Of a DNA stretch of 36,894 bases, positions 9,293 to 20,253 are shown in pieces. How positions within the stretch are numbered: position 1 is the stretch's first letter; each line of letters begins with the position of its first letter. The DNA lies in assembly GCA_004348015.1 (NCBI GenBank), contig QNVI01000016.1, positions 16,445-53,338 on the forward strand, read 5' to 3'. Source of the stretch: Thermoproteota archaeon. GTDB lineage: Archaea; Thermoproteota; Methanomethylicia; Methanomethylicales; Methanomethylicaceae. Made by a program: the position numbers and the translations under genes. The notes beneath the pieces were generated by a model that saw only the letters and a list, made by a program, of their open reading frames with translations, did no database searches and was not told the origin of the DNA.

Positions 9293-10495
9293 ATGCAAAA
9301 ACCCTTGGAAGGAATTCGTGTATTAAACGTTACACAGGCATTATTCGGGCCATACTGTGCTATGATTTTAGCAGATCTTGGTGCAGAGGTAATAAAAATT
9401 GAGAAACCTGGAACTGGTGATATGAATAGAGAATGGGGGCCATTCTTTCCTAATGTTCAAGGTCCAGATAAAAGTGGATATTATGTGAGTTTACATAGAG
9501 GGCAAAAAAGCATTACATTAAACTTAAAAACAGAAAAAGGAAAACAAATACTTAAAGAATTAGTTAAAATAAGTGATGTACTAATTGAAAACTTTAAGCC
9601 AGGAACACTAGATGGTTGGGGAATTGGATATGAGGAATTAAGAAAAATAAATCCAAGACTTATATATGCATGTGGCTCAGGTTTTGGACACTATGGTCCA
9701 TATAAAGATTGGCCAAGTTATGATATTATAGGACAAGCCATGGGTGGATTTATGGATTTAAATGGATGGCCAGATAAGCCTCCATGCAGAGCAGGTTCTT
9801 CTATAGGTGATATAGTAGCAGGAATGTTCCTTTGTATAGGTATACTTGTTGCACTTAGATATAGAGATATGACTGGAAAAGGACAGAAAGTAGATGTTGC
9901 TCAAATGGACTCAATGATTGCAATATTAGAAAATGCTGTTGTACGTTATAGTATAGAAGGAAAACCTCCAACAAGAATAGGTTCAAAACATCCAACAATT
10001 ACTCCATTTGATGTATTTAAAGCAAAGGATGGATATGTAGTAATAGCTGCAGGTAATGATGCTATATGGAGAAGACTATGTACTGCCATGGGAAAACCAG
10101 AATTAGCAGATGATCCAAGATTTCGTACAAATCCATTGAGATGTGAGCATGAGCCAGAACTTAAACCAATAATAGAGGAATGGACAAAAGATAGAACAAG
10201 ATGGGAAATAGTTAATTTATTATTAAAGCATGATGTTCCTTCTGCTCCAGTTTACAATGTAGCAGAAGCTGTTGAAGATCCTCATACAAAAGCAAGAGAA
10301 ATGGTTGTTGAAATTTATCAACCTCAATATGGAAAAGTAAGAATAGCCGGTTGTCCAATTAAATTCTCAGAAACTCCAATAAAAATAGACAAACCAGCAC
10401 CACTATTAGGTCAACATACTGAAGAAATATTAACACAACTTTTAGGATACACTAAGGAACAAATAGAAGAACTAAAAAAAGAAAATGTTATATGA
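9293..10495 (+). CDS. CaiB/BaiF (class III) CoA-transferase family protein
   Basis: Family III CoA-transferases move CoA between an acyl-CoA donor and an organic acid through a covalent aspartyl intermediate. The 400-residue protein has the whole fold: N-terminal PLEGIRVLNVTQALFGPYC, DLGAEVIKIEKPGTGD, RGQKSITLNLKT, and RAGSSIGDIVAG, in which Asp173 matches the catalytic aspartate of formyl-CoA transferase. The C-terminal part has PSAPVYNVAEAVEDPH, also typical. Substrates cannot be told from sequence; formyl-CoA, succinyl-CoA:aromatic acid and carnitine enzymes all share these motifs. GGTGAT precedes ATG 9293. The next gene, a biotin ligase, overlaps its end by 11 bases, suggesting joint expression. 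Confidence 0.92.
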   Translation: MQKPLEGIRVLNVTQALFGPYCAMILADLGAEVIKIEKPGTGDMNREWGPFFPNVQGPDKSGYYVSLHRGQKSITLNLKTEKGKQILKELVKISDVLIENFKPGTLDGWGIGYEELRKINPRLIYACGSGFGHYGPYKDWPSYDIIGQAMGGFMDLNGWPDKPPCRAGSSIGDIVAGMFLCIGILVALRYRDMTGKGQKVDVAQMDSMIAILENAVVRYSIEGKPPTRIGSKHPTITPFDVFKAKDGYVVIAAGNDAIWRRLCTAMGKPELADDPRFRTNPLRCEHEPELKPIIEEWTKDRTRWEIVNLLLKHDVPSAPVYNVAEAVEDPHTKAREMVVEIYQPQYGKVRIAGCPIKFSETPIKIDKPAPLLGQHTEEILTQLLGYTKEQIEELKKENVI

Positions 10496-11429
10496 TTTTT
10501 TCCTTACTTCTGATTTTATTTCAGGAGAAAAAATAGCAAAAAAATTGAATATAAGCAGAGTAGCTGTTCATAAGAAAATTCAAAATCTTAGAAAACAAGG
10601 TTATGTTATAGAGGGTATTCGTGGAAAAGGTTATAGACTTATACCAAGATTTGATGGTCTCCTTCCATTAGAATTAAAACTAAGATTAAAGACTAAAATT
10701 TTTGGAAAGGAGATTATAACATTAGAAAGTATAGATTCTACACAAATATTGATAAAAGAATTAGCAGAAAAAGGTTTTCCAGAAGGAACTTTGGTAATTG
10801 CATTAGAACAAACGAGTGGAAAAGGAAGAATGAATAGAAAATGGATATCTCCTAAAGGAGGACTTTGGTTTAGTTTATTATTACGTCCATCAATACTTTC
10901 TAAAGATATTTATAAACTTTCATTATTGTTTGGAGTAGCAATAACTATTTCTTTAGAGCATTATGGTATAAAAGCATCACTTAAATGGCCTAATGATATT
11001 ATAATTAATAATAGAAAATTATGTGGAATATTATTAGAAGGTGATATTGAATTAGATAAAGTAAATTTTGTAACCGTAGGAATAGGAATTAATGTTAATT
11101 TTCCTTCTAATATTCTTCCTAATGATTTAAGATCTTCATCAATATCTATTTATGATATATTAGGAAGAAATATAGATAGAGCAGAACTATTATGTAAAAT
11201 CTTAGAATATTCTGAGAAACTATATCTTCAAGCAATTAATGAAGGTTTCTCTAATATTATTTCACTATGGCGCTCAAAATCATCTATATTTGGAAAATCT
11301 ATTGAAGTTAAATTACTAGATAAGAGTATTAAAGGTATAGCTATAGATATTGATGATGATGGTTCATTAATTTTAAATCAGAATGGAAAAATAATAAAAA
11401 TTTATTCTGGTGATGTTATCTTCTTATAG
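10485..11429 (+). CDS. birA: Biotin--protein ligase with N-terminal winged helix
   Basis: Activates biotin as biotinyl-AMP and attaches it to a lysine of biotin carrier proteins. Residues 1-50 are a winged helix-turn-helix (KIAKKLNISRVAVHKKIQNL, then a wing ending IRGKGYRL), so like E. coli BirA it may also be a biotin-sensing repressor. The catalytic part has GKGRMNRKW (112-120, the biotinyl-AMP loop), KWPND (167-171) and NNRKLCGIL with the conserved lysine, followed by a C-terminal SH3-like domain. ATG 10485 lies within the end of the CoA-transferase gene. No carboxylase or carrier gene is in the window. The end overlaps the oppositely transcribed SufB/D gene by 14 bp. Confidence 0.94.
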   Translation: MLYDFFLTSDFISGEKIAKKLNISRVAVHKKIQNLRKQGYVIEGIRGKGYRLIPRFDGLLPLELKLRLKTKIFGKEIITLESIDSTQILIKELAEKGFPEGTLVIALEQTSGKGRMNRKWISPKGGLWFSLLLRPSILSKDIYKLSLLFGVAITISLEHYGIKASLKWPNDIIINNRKLCGILLEGDIELDKVNFVTVGIGINVNFPSNILPNDLRSSSISIYDILGRNIDRAELLCKILEYSEKLYLQAINEGFSNIISLWRSKSSIFGKSIEVKLLDKSIKGIAIDIDDDGSLILNQNGKIIKIYSGDVIFL

Positions 11430-12621
11430 CAGTGAAAATTTTCTTCCTTATTTCAGATTGTAAGATCTCAGGAATACCTGGTAATCCTGGATCTAAGAAG
11501 CCTTTTACAAGTATTCCTATGGCATCATCAGGAGGAATTCCCCTTGCCATTAAGTAATTTAATTGTTCTTCTTGTAATTTTCCTATAGCAGCCTCATGTG
11601 ATAATTCTGTTTCAGAATGTTCTGCTATTAATTCAGGTATGGCAACTATTGAAGCTGTAGGACATAATATCATTCCTCTACATTCAAGATGTCCTTTAGT
11701 ATTTCTATTTTGTCCTATAATTTGACCTCTATTATAGACTTTTGCATTACCAGTAGCAACAACCTTAAAAATTGATTCTCCAGAACAGCCTTCATTCATT
11801 AAAATAATTCTACTTCCTAAGTCTATAATAGAATCTTGACTCCCATATATTATAGAATTAAATTTTGCTTTTGCATCTTTTCCTATAAGATAAGCAGTAG
11901 GATATGCTTGTAAATCTCTTACTGGTTTAAGTAATATATAGTTTGATATAAATACTCCACCATCTTCTATAATTACCCCTGTTCTAGGTCTAACATATGT
12001 GCCTTCATTCCAACTATGTACCATAGTGAATATTATTTTTGCATTTTTCTTTACATAGAATTCACTAATACCAATATGAAGACCATAATTGACTTTACTA
12101 CCTATTGTACAACCTGTTATTATATTAATTTCAGACCCTTCTTCTGCTATTATTATATTATGTGGAGCTTGTAATAATCCTTGAGAATGTATATACAAAC
12201 AAGCTTGAATTGGTTGTGAAATCTTAGTGTAAGGAGCAGCTCTTATAAAATATCCCTTAGTTGATTTTAATTCAGCTATAGCTGTATATTTATCTTGATC
12301 AACAGAAATTGCCTTCCAATAATATGATTTTAACCAATCATATCTTAATAAAGCCTCATCTATGGGTAAAATCTCCAATCCTTTTATATTAGATGCTACT
12401 CTAGATAATACTACTGAATGATCTACTTGAAAATAAATACCACTTTTCTCTTGAGATAATTCAATACCAACTTCTAATACCTTATTTTTTATTTCATCAT
12501 TAATCATAGTTTTCTCTTCTGTTTTATCAATAAATTTATTTATATCGATATCACTTCCATAGGCTGCTCTTTTTGTTAAGGCCTGAAGTGCAAGATCTCT
12601 ATATCTATCCTTCCAACTCAT
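11416..12621 (-). CDS. sufB: SUF-type Fe-S assembly scaffold, SufB/SufD family
   Basis: A 401-residue beta-helix protein of the SufB/SufD family, which with the ATPase SufC builds Fe-S clusters and passes them to apoproteins. Family landmarks are the repeated short strands in the centre (about 150-320) and the C-terminal signature HSETELSHEAAIGKL at 335-349, followed by LNYLMARGIPPDDA. GHLECRGMILCP supplies two cysteines, candidates for the cluster-building cysteine of SufB. Only one B/D-type gene is present, next to sufC, as in the minimal two-gene archaeal SUF-like (SMS) arrangement. Start ATG 12621 overlaps sufC by 17 bases. The B or D label is uncertain. Confidence 0.9.
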   Translation of the reverse strand: MSWKDRYRDLALQALTKRAAYGSDIDINKFIDKTEEKTMINDEIKNKVLEVGIELSQEKSGIYFQVDHSVVLSRVASNIKGLEILPIDEALLRYDWLKSYYWKAISVDQDKYTAIAELKSTKGYFIRAAPYTKISQPIQACLYIHSQGLLQAPHNIIIAEEGSEINIITGCTIGSKVNYGLHIGISEFYVKKNAKIIFTMVHSWNEGTYVRPRTGVIIEDGGVFISNYILLKPVRDLQAYPTAYLIGKDAKAKFNSIIYGSQDSIIDLGSRIILMNEGCSGESIFKVVATGNAKVYNRGQIIGQNRNTKGHLECRGMILCPTASIVAIPELIAEHSETELSHEAAIGKLQEEQLNYLMARGIPPDDAIGILVKGFLDPGLPGIPEILQSEIRKKIFTAIRR

Positions 12622-13360
12622 TTTTTAATACCTCTTTTATGAGTGCCTCATATCCTAATGCTTCTATTTTAGGAATCAATTCTTCATAACTTCCGGTTAG
12701 AACTATCTTGCCTTTTGACATTATATAAACTTTATTTGGTTTTACATATTGAAGTATATGTCTATGATGTGTAATTATCATTACTGCACAATTATTTTCT
12801 TCAATATAATTTTTTAAGCTATTTCCAAGTATTCTCAAAGAATCTATATCTACGCCACTATCTATCTCATCAAGAATCATAAGCTTTGGTTTCATTGCAA
12901 ATAATTGTGCAAGTTCACTTCTTTTTCTTTCACCACCAGAAAATCCTACATTAAGTTCTCTATCCATATAAATACTAGGCTCAAGATCTACTTTTCTTAA
13001 GATTTCTTCTATAAATTTAGAATCTTTTAATATCCAAGGATTTTTACCAGCAGCAAAAGCTATCATATCTCCAAATCTTAAGCCACGTATGGTAGGCGGT
13101 GATTGAAATGCTACTGCAATTCCTAATTTTGCTCTTTCATAAATTGTAAGATTAGTAATGTCTTTACCATCAAATACTATCTTCCCCTTACTTACTATAT
13201 ATCGAGGAAAACCAGCTAATGTAAGTACAAGTGTGGTCTTTCCTGATGCATTATGACCCATTATAGCAATTACTTCTCCTTTTTCCATTGATAAATTTAT
13301 TCCCTTTAATATTTCCTTTCCTTCTACTACTACATGTAGATTATCAGTTTCTAATAGCAA
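12605..13360 (-). CDS. sufC: SufC-like Fe-S assembly ATPase
   Basis: Soluble ABC-type ATPase that drives the SufB/D scaffold. The 251 residues hold Walker A GHNASGKTT (35-43), the ABC signature FSGGE (140-144), Walker B MILDEIDSG (161-169) and an H-loop histidine in IITHHR (195-200). LDEIDSGVDIDSL is the version found in SufC and not in transport ATPases, and no membrane partner is adjacent. Start TTG 13360 has a weak AAAGGGA upstream. It is the first gene of the - strand pair sufC-sufB, divergent from dph6. Confidence 0.93.
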   Translation of the reverse strand: MLLETDNLHVVVEGKEILKGINLSMEKGEVIAIMGHNASGKTTLVLTLAGFPRYIVSKGKIVFDGKDITNLTIYERAKLGIAVAFQSPPTIRGLRFGDMIAFAAGKNPWILKDSKFIEEILRKVDLEPSIYMDRELNVGFSGGERKRSELAQLFAMKPKLMILDEIDSGVDIDSLRILGNSLKNYIEENNCAVMIITHHRHILQYVKPNKVYIMSKGKIVLTGSYEELIPKIEALGYEALIKEVLKNELEG

Positions 13361-13377
13361 TTTAAATCCCTTTATAG

Positions 13378-13402
13378 CTTTATATAACTCATTTATATTT
13401 AT
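13378..13402. promoter_or_regulatory. Divergent promoter region, sufC and dph6-like gene
   Basis: TTTATATAA at 13379-13387 is centred 26 bases before ATG 13409 of the + gene, which has no ribosome binding site, so that mRNA is predicted to be leaderless. In the other direction the same box, or the second AT-rich element at 13391-13402 (read as AATAAATATAAAT), could serve sufC, whose start is at 13360. Spacing and composition are the only evidence. Confidence 0.5.
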
Positions 13403-13408
13403 TCTTTT

Positions 13409-14080
13409 ATGAGATTAATTTTATTATATTCTGGTGGTAAAGATAGTAATTTAGCATTATATAAATTAATAAATAAAGGATATAAAGTTGATCTTCTCAC
13501 CATTATTCCTAAAACTTTCGACTCATGGATGTTTCATAGACCAAATGTTGAATTTACAAAAGTACAAGCTGAGTGTATGGAATTGAATTGGCAATCCTTT
13601 ATTGTTTCTGGAGAAAAAGATAAGGAAATTCAAGAAATTATTGATTTTCTTAAAGATAAGGAAATTGATGGTATTGTTGCAGGTGCTATTAAGAGTAGAT
13701 ATCAAAAAGAAAAAATAGAATATATTTGTGATAAATTGAATGTTAAACCCATATTTCCATTATGGGAGCTTTCAGAAATGGAGATTTTGAATAATATTAT
13801 TGAATTGGGCTTTGAGGTATATTTTTCATGTGTAGCTGCAGAAGGCTTTGGAAAGGAATGGCTTGGTAGAAAATTAGATCTAAAAGCTATAAATGAGCTA
13901 ATTAAATTAAAAGAAAAATATGGAATTAGCATAGTAGGTGAAGGAGGGGAATATGAAACTTTTGTCTGTGATTCTCCTCTATTTAAAAAAAGAATAAAAG
14001 TAACTACAAGCGAAATAGTATGGCATAGAAACTATGGCTATTGGTTTATAAAGAATTATGAATTAATTTCAAAAAATTAA
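13409..14080 (+). CDS. dph6: Dph6-like ATP pyrophosphatase (diphthine--ammonia ligase family)
   Basis: N-type ATP pyrophosphatase of COG2102/DUF71. In eukaryotes Dph6 amidates diphthine on elongation factor 2 in the last step of diphthamide synthesis; archaeal members are presumed to do the same on aEF2. Among 223 residues the PP-loop YSGGKDS (7-13) binds ATP, GAIKSRYQKEKIEYIC is the family's substrate-side motif, and GEGGEYETFVCDSPLF is the C-terminal signature. Length is normal for archaeal single-domain members. ATG 13409 has no ribosome binding site but a well-placed TATA box. pyrG starts 27 bases after its stop. Confidence 0.93.
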   Translation: MRLILLYSGGKDSNLALYKLINKGYKVDLLTIIPKTFDSWMFHRPNVEFTKVQAECMELNWQSFIVSGEKDKEIQEIIDFLKDKEIDGIVAGAIKSRYQKEKIEYICDKLNVKPIFPLWELSEMEILNNIIELGFEVYFSCVAAEGFGKEWLGRKLDLKAINELIKLKEKYGISIVGEGGEYETFVCDSPLFKKRIKVTTSEIVWHRNYGYWFIKNYELISKN

Positions 14081-16022
<1,942 letters not shown>

Positions 16023-16171
16023 TTTATTCACCTTTTTTATGAGATTTTCTTTTAATTTAGAAAAGAATTTACTTTTAAACTTTTTGTTTATATAATAAAG
16101 TGTAAAAATAATAATTTTTATTTTTTATTTATTAATAACTTTAATTATCTTATTTAAAATAATATTTATAA

Positions 16172-16190
16172 CAAAAAATATAATATAGTT
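16172..16190 (+). promoter_or_regulatory. Probable TATA promoter of the DUF460 gene, in a 198-base AT-rich gap
   Basis: The gap 16023-16220 between divergent genes is almost pure A/T. AAAAAATATAATA at 16174-16186 is the best TATA candidate on the + strand, about 40 bases before ATG 16221, which lacks a ribosome binding site. The rest of the gap shows no open frame or GC-rich RNA-like segment. So many A/T runs make the exact box uncertain. Confidence 0.4.
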
Positions 16191-16220
16191 AAAAAGTAAT
16201 AAAAAAGTAACGGAATATAA

Positions 16221-18140
16221 ATGCAGTTGTATAGAATTGTATTAGGAATAGATAGACTTCCTTCTTATGATAAGTACTCAATTGTAGTAATGAATACCTC
16301 TGATATTCTATTAAGAAAAGAAGGTTTGTCTAAGACTGAAATATTAGAAATTGCCCAACAATATAAAGTTGATGCAATTGCAATTGATAATATATATGAA
16401 CTTGGATCAGAACAAGAAATTAAAAATTTTATGAGTTATATCTATAGGGCTGATCTTATTCAAATCTGTGGCTCTCCTTTTCATGGTTTTAAATCTCTCT
16501 CATTAATTGCAAAAGAATTAGGTCTTTCAAAAGGAGGAAAGCTCTCTTCTATAAAATCTGCAGAGGTTTGTGCTATGGCAGTTTTATTGGGTCATGGATA
16601 CATAGTAAAATTTTATGATCCTGAAACTAAGGTAATAATCTCTCGAAGAAGAAGTTTTGGCTCAGGAGGAATGAGTGCAAATAGGTATAGAAGGAGTATT
16701 GAAGGAGCAATATTAAATTTAACAAAAATTATTCAAAATCGTTTAAAATCAAAAAGAATAGATTATGATCTTATATTTAAAAAAGGGTCTCATGGTATAG
16801 ATAGTGCTATATTTGTTATTTATTCACCCAGAAATCAATTAACTGGAATTATTCGTCCAATGCGTACTTCAAGTGTAAATATAAGAATTGTTCCTATTTT
16901 GTCTAAATCATTTGATTACATTCCAATCTCTCATATTGAAGAGAAACGAAAGAAAAAATATCTTATTATTGGAATAGATCCAGGAACAGTTTGTGGAATT
17001 GCCATACTCGATTTAAATGGAAAGGTATTATATTTATCAAGTGGTAGAAATATTACAAGAGGAGAAATTACAAGAATTATAATATCATTGGGTAAAGCAT
17101 TAATATTCGCATCAGATGTTAACCCTCCACCACTAATGATTTCAAAATTAGCTGCTTCTCATAATGCACTTATATTTTCACCAGAGTCTTCATTAAAAAT
17201 AGATGAGAAAATTTCTCTCTTAAATAAAATTACTTCTGAACAAAACATCATAGTCAGAGATTCTCATCAAAGAGATGCGCTTATTGCAGCTTTAAAAGCC
17301 TTTATGTATTATAAAAATAAACTAGAACAATGTGTAGCACATGTAAAAGAATCCGGTGTAAAAGTTGATATAGAGGAAGTTAAAGCATTAGTAATTAGAG
17401 GTGTAAGTATTAAGGACGCAATCTCTTTATCAGAATTACCACAAGTAGAAAGAAAACCATTAAGTATCAAAAAGCGTATGTCTGAAAAAGAGAAGATATT
17501 ATTACTTAAAAATAAATTTAATTCTATAAAGTTAGAACGTGATGCCTTACTCCTCAAAATAAAAGATTTAGAATCTAAAATAAATGAATTAGAGGAAAAA
17601 TTGCTTTTGGCTAAAAGAGAGATTAAACAAGCCCCCAATGATTATGAATTAGATCGTCGTTTAAAATCTTTAACAGATGAAATAAATAAATTAAGATATG
17701 AACTTGAAAAAGAAAGAGATGAGAAAAAAGATATAATAAACAATATGATCTCATTAGCAAATGGAAATGCTATTATAATTAGAAAATTCTCTACACTTAA
17801 AGAAGCCATAGACTCTAAAATTAATAGATTTGTTATTAAAAAAGTAGGAGAAATCAATGAAGAACTTAAAGATAAATTATTAAAATCTCCTCCAGAATTT
17901 ATAATAACTCAAGAAGTTTCTAATATTCTATTTGACTTTAATGTACCTATTATTTATCTAAATGAAATTAATTTTAAAGATTATAATGATTTTATTATAA
18001 TTGAGAGAAAATTATTTGAAGAGATCTTAGAAAATTCTAAGAAAAGACTAGAGGAAAAAAATAAAGAAAAAACTAAAAAATTGATTTCATTATTTGAAGA
18101 ATATAGAAAAGAGAGAATTAAAGAATTTAAAAAAGTGTAA
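16221..18140 (+). CDS. DUF460 family protein with RNase H-like fold (COG2433)
   Basis: A 639-residue archaeal protein of the DUF460 family, predicted RuvC/YqgF-like nuclease of unknown role. The N-terminal region (1-240) is the archaeal part. The RNase H-like core starts with LIIGIDPGTVCGIAILDL (248-265), where Asp253 is the first acidic residue; ASDVNPPP (297-304) and HQRDALIAALKA (349-360) supply the other two candidates, Asp299 and Asp352. A coiled coil follows at about 415-510 and a charged C-terminal region ends the protein. The acidic set argues for retained nuclease chemistry, but no activity is established to my knowledge. The end overlaps the AdoMet synthetase gene by 14 bp. Confidence 0.88.
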   Translation: MQLYRIVLGIDRLPSYDKYSIVVMNTSDILLRKEGLSKTEILEIAQQYKVDAIAIDNIYELGSEQEIKNFMSYIYRADLIQICGSPFHGFKSLSLIAKELGLSKGGKLSSIKSAEVCAMAVLLGHGYIVKFYDPETKVIISRRRSFGSGGMSANRYRRSIEGAILNLTKIIQNRLKSKRIDYDLIFKKGSHGIDSAIFVIYSPRNQLTGIIRPMRTSSVNIRIVPILSKSFDYIPISHIEEKRKKKYLIIGIDPGTVCGIAILDLNGKVLYLSSGRNITRGEITRIIISLGKALIFASDVNPPPLMISKLAASHNALIFSPESSLKIDEKISLLNKITSEQNIIVRDSHQRDALIAALKAFMYYKNKLEQCVAHVKESGVKVDIEEVKALVIRGVSIKDAISLSELPQVERKPLSIKKRMSEKEKILLLKNKFNSIKLERDALLLKIKDLESKINELEEKLLLAKREIKQAPNDYELDRRLKSLTDEINKLRYELEKERDEKKDIINNMISLANGNAIIIRKFSTLKEAIDSKINRFVIKKVGEINEELKDKLLKSPPEFIITQEVSNILFDFNVPIIYLNEINFKDYNDFIIIERKLFEEILENSKKRLEEKNKEKTKKLISLFEEYRKERIKEFKKV

Positions 18141-19341
18141 ACTTTCTTTCTAATAATCCCTCAATTATCTTTTCAATTTGATCAAATTCTTTATTAACAA
18201 TACTTTCTATTTCATATTTCATATTACTAGTTAAATTATATGATTTTTCCAATACTAATTGTATATTTGTTAAATAAGGATTATCAATGGCTCTACCTAT
18301 TTGACTTACAATTTTTACATATACTTCTTCTATTCCTTTTATTTTTGCAATTTCATTTGCAATATTACATGCAATCACATTATATATCTTACCTACATGA
18401 CTCATTGGATTTTTGCCTGCAGTAGCTTCAAGTGACATTGGTCTTGATGGTGTTATAAGACCATTAACTCTATTACCTCTTCCAGTTTCACCATCATCTC
18501 CCATTTCTGCAGAAGTCCCTGTTACTGTTAGATAAACACTATTTATCTCAGGTCTATCTGCAGTATTTATTTCTATTTCTATAGGTACTTCATATTTTTT
18601 GACCAAATAATCTTGTAATTTATTCTTAAGTTCTTCTTTTACAGATATATAATGATTTATATCATGTATAAATTTTGAGATCATTGCTACTGCAATTATC
18701 AACTTGATTTCATTACCTATACGTAATCCCATGACTTTTACATCTTCTCCAACCTCAGGCATTTCTTTTTTTAATTTATTTGAATTAATGAATCTTTCAG
18801 TATCATAAACTATTTTCTCTAGTGTAGTAAGTGGTGCAAAAGCAACACCAAAAGATGTGTCATTTGCACATTTTATCTTACTTTTATAATTATAAATAGA
18901 AACAAGATCTACAGAACCTCTTCCAACTCTATAATCGACTATTACATGAGTCTCAGGGTCTAAAAATCTCATATTATTTTTTATCCAATTCTTTGCAGCT
19001 TCTATTGCAATTCTCCCAACAGGTATACATTCTCTTACATTATTACTAATTATATCTGTAGTAGCTCTTCCAGACATTAATATGTATATTGGCGTTACTA
19101 CTTCTCCTCCACCAAATCTTACATTTGTTTGTCCTCCAACTATTAGCACTTTATCTACATTATGATGAAGTACCTGACCAAATCTTTCCATATAGTATTT
19201 ACAAAGAGAAAGACTAAATTCTTCTGATAGACTATCTGCCATAAAATCAGGATGACCTGTACCTTTTCTTTCTACAAATTCTACTAATTGATTTTTAACA
19301 GTTTGAGAATAAAGTTCTTCAACTACAATATTTCTACTCAT
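18127..19341 (-). CDS. mat: Archaeal-type S-adenosylmethionine synthetase
   Basis: Makes AdoMet from methionine and ATP. It belongs to the archaeal MAT family, which is only distantly related to bacterial MetK. Landmarks in about 404 residues are [14 protein letters not shown] near the N-terminus, [29 protein letters not shown] and [17 protein letters not shown], all characteristic. ATG 19341 gives [13 protein letters not shown] 19344 is 3 bases upstream and closer to the GGTGA at 19352-19356, so either start is possible. The Sm-like gene lies 24 bases upstream on the same strand, and AdoMet-using methyltransferases (trmI and the gene at 19680) are nearby. Confidence 0.95.
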   Translation of the reverse strand: MSRNIVVEELYSQTVKNQLVEFVERKGTGHPDFMADSLSEEFSLSLCKYYMERFGQVLHHNVDKVLIVGGQTNVRFGGGEVVTPIYILMSGRATTDIISNNVRECIPVGRIAIEAAKNWIKNNMRFLDPETHVIVDYRVGRGSVDLVSIYNYKSKIKCANDTSFGVAFAPLTTLEKIVYDTERFINSNKLKKEMPEVGEDVKVMGLRIGNEIKLIIAVAMISKFIHDINHYISVKEELKNKLQDYLVKKYEVPIEIEINTADRPEINSVYLTVTGTSAEMGDDGETGRGNRVNGLITPSRPMSLEATAGKNPMSHVGKIYNVIACNIANEIAKIKGIEEVYVKIVSQIGRAIDNPYLTNIQLVLEKSYNLTSNMKYEIESIVNKEFDQIEKIIEGLLERKFTLF

Positions 19342-19365
19342 CAATTATATTCACCACATAGATTC

Positions 19366-19617
19366 TTATGAACGTTGTAAAATTTCTTTAGCAGGAGATG
19401 TTACAATATACAGTATATTACTTCCTCTTACTAGGACCTTGCCATATTTTGCTAATGGACTACCATTATCTATTGTTTCTATAGCATCAGTTAATACTAA
19501 ATTCATTGTTTGATCATATCTAACAAGATTTCCTATATATTCATGGCCATCTTTTAGTTTTACTAATATTTGATTATTTAGGGCTTTATTAAGTAATCTA
19601 AATGTTTCATTTGGCAT
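19366..19617 (-). CDS. Sm-like archaeal protein (Lsm/SmAP)
   Basis: An 83-residue Sm-fold protein, expected to form a heptameric ring that binds U-rich RNA. The Sm1 motif covers ILVKLKDGHEYIGNLVRYDQ and continues to MNLVLTDA, with the RNA-contacting Asp and Asn of DQTMN; the Sm2 motif is GKVLVRGSNILYI (the family's hallmark RG in VxxRGxxI). Length fits SmAP1. ATG 19617 has GGTGTTGAT upstream and a TATA box about 45 bases away. The AdoMet synthetase gene follows after 24 bases and is probably co-transcribed; several archaea put SmAP beside RNA or translation genes. Confidence 0.94.
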   Translation of the reverse strand: MPNETFRLLNKALNNQILVKLKDGHEYIGNLVRYDQTMNLVLTDAIETIDNGSPLAKYGKVLVRGSNILYIVTSPAKEILQRS

Positions 19618-19654
19618 TAATCAACACCATATGGATTCTCTATTATAGAGTTTG

Positions 19655-19670
19655 TAGTTTATATTTATTA
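19655..19670 (-). promoter_or_regulatory. TATA promoter of the Sm-like gene
   Basis: Read on the - strand, AATAAATATAAACT at 19655-19668 is a good archaeal TATA box about 45 bases before ATG 19617. This leaves room for a short leader carrying the GGTGTTGAT ribosome binding site. Confidence 0.5.
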
Positions 19671-19679
19671 AGCTTATTA

Positions 19680-20180
19680 TTATTTTTTACCAATTAGGAA
19701 AATACTTTTCATAGTATCCGACTCATAAATTTCAGTATCTTCTGGTATATTTTTTGGTATATTTGAATGTTTTAAAATACTAATCCCGAATCTACCATTT
19801 CTTTTTAAACATCTAATAATTTCTGAGAAAAATTTTTCTTTATTTTCTGCAAGATCAATTACTGTAATACTCATTACTATATCTGCAATTTCATCTCTTA
19901 GTGGAAGATTTTCTCCATCCGCTAAAATTAATTCAGCTTTTCCAATTTTCTTTGCTTCTCTGATCATATTTATAGAAATATCAATACCAATTATTTCTTT
20001 ACATTTTACCATTTTGAATAGAATACCTGTACCACATCCTACATCTATTAAAATTTCATCTTCTTTTGGCTTAATTCTTCCTAATAGAAAGCTTATTTTT
20101 AATTCCTGTTCTTCTTTATATCTCATATTATATAAATATGCAGTTGTATTATATTCCTCCATTAAATTACGTTTTTTCAT
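19680..20180 (-). CDS. Class I SAM-dependent methyltransferase, substrate unknown
   Basis: A 166-residue Rossmann-fold methyltransferase of the Methyltransf_11 type. Motif I is IDVGCGTG (45-52), an acidic residue ends the next strand (GIDISINM), LADGENLPLRDEIADIV is the usual motif II/III stretch, and LAENKEKFFSEIIRCLKRNGRFGIS is seen in parts as the post-II helix and strand. The N-terminal EEYNTTAYLYNMRYKEEQ resembles small-molecule or tRNA methyltransferases, but is not decisive. It is short, so it probably lacks any separate substrate domain. ATG 20180 has no ribosome binding site and a TATA box centred 27 bases upstream, hence probably leaderless. Confidence 0.85.
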   Translation of the reverse strand: MKKRNLMEEYNTTAYLYNMRYKEEQELKISFLLGRIKPKEDEILIDVGCGTGILFKMVKCKEIIGIDISINMIREAKKIGKAELILADGENLPLRDEIADIVMSITVIDLAENKEKFFSEIIRCLKRNGRFGISILKHSNIPKNIPEDTEIYESDTMKSIFLIGKK

Positions 20181-20199
20181 GAGATAAAGATTTATTTAA

Positions 20200-20219
20200 G
20201 AGTTATATTTTTATTTAGG
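20200..20219. promoter_or_regulatory. Shared divergent promoter, methyltransferase and alba
   Basis: AGTTATATTTTT at 20201-20212 reads AAAAATATAACT on the - strand and is centred 27 bases before ATG 20180, predicting a leaderless message there. In the + direction the same T/A-rich stretch (20203-20217) lies about 45 bases before the alba ATG at 20254, whose AGGTGA (20244-20249) indicates a leadered message. Confidence 0.5.
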
Positions 20220-20253
20220 ATAGTTTAAACTTAGAAAAATATGAGGTGAAAAT

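Noticed and set aside
16032-16220. Possible small RNA or replication origin in the very AT-rich gap
   Set aside because: No repeated ORB-like motif, GC-rich stem or Orc1/Cdc6 gene is visible; low GC alone is not evidence in this genome.
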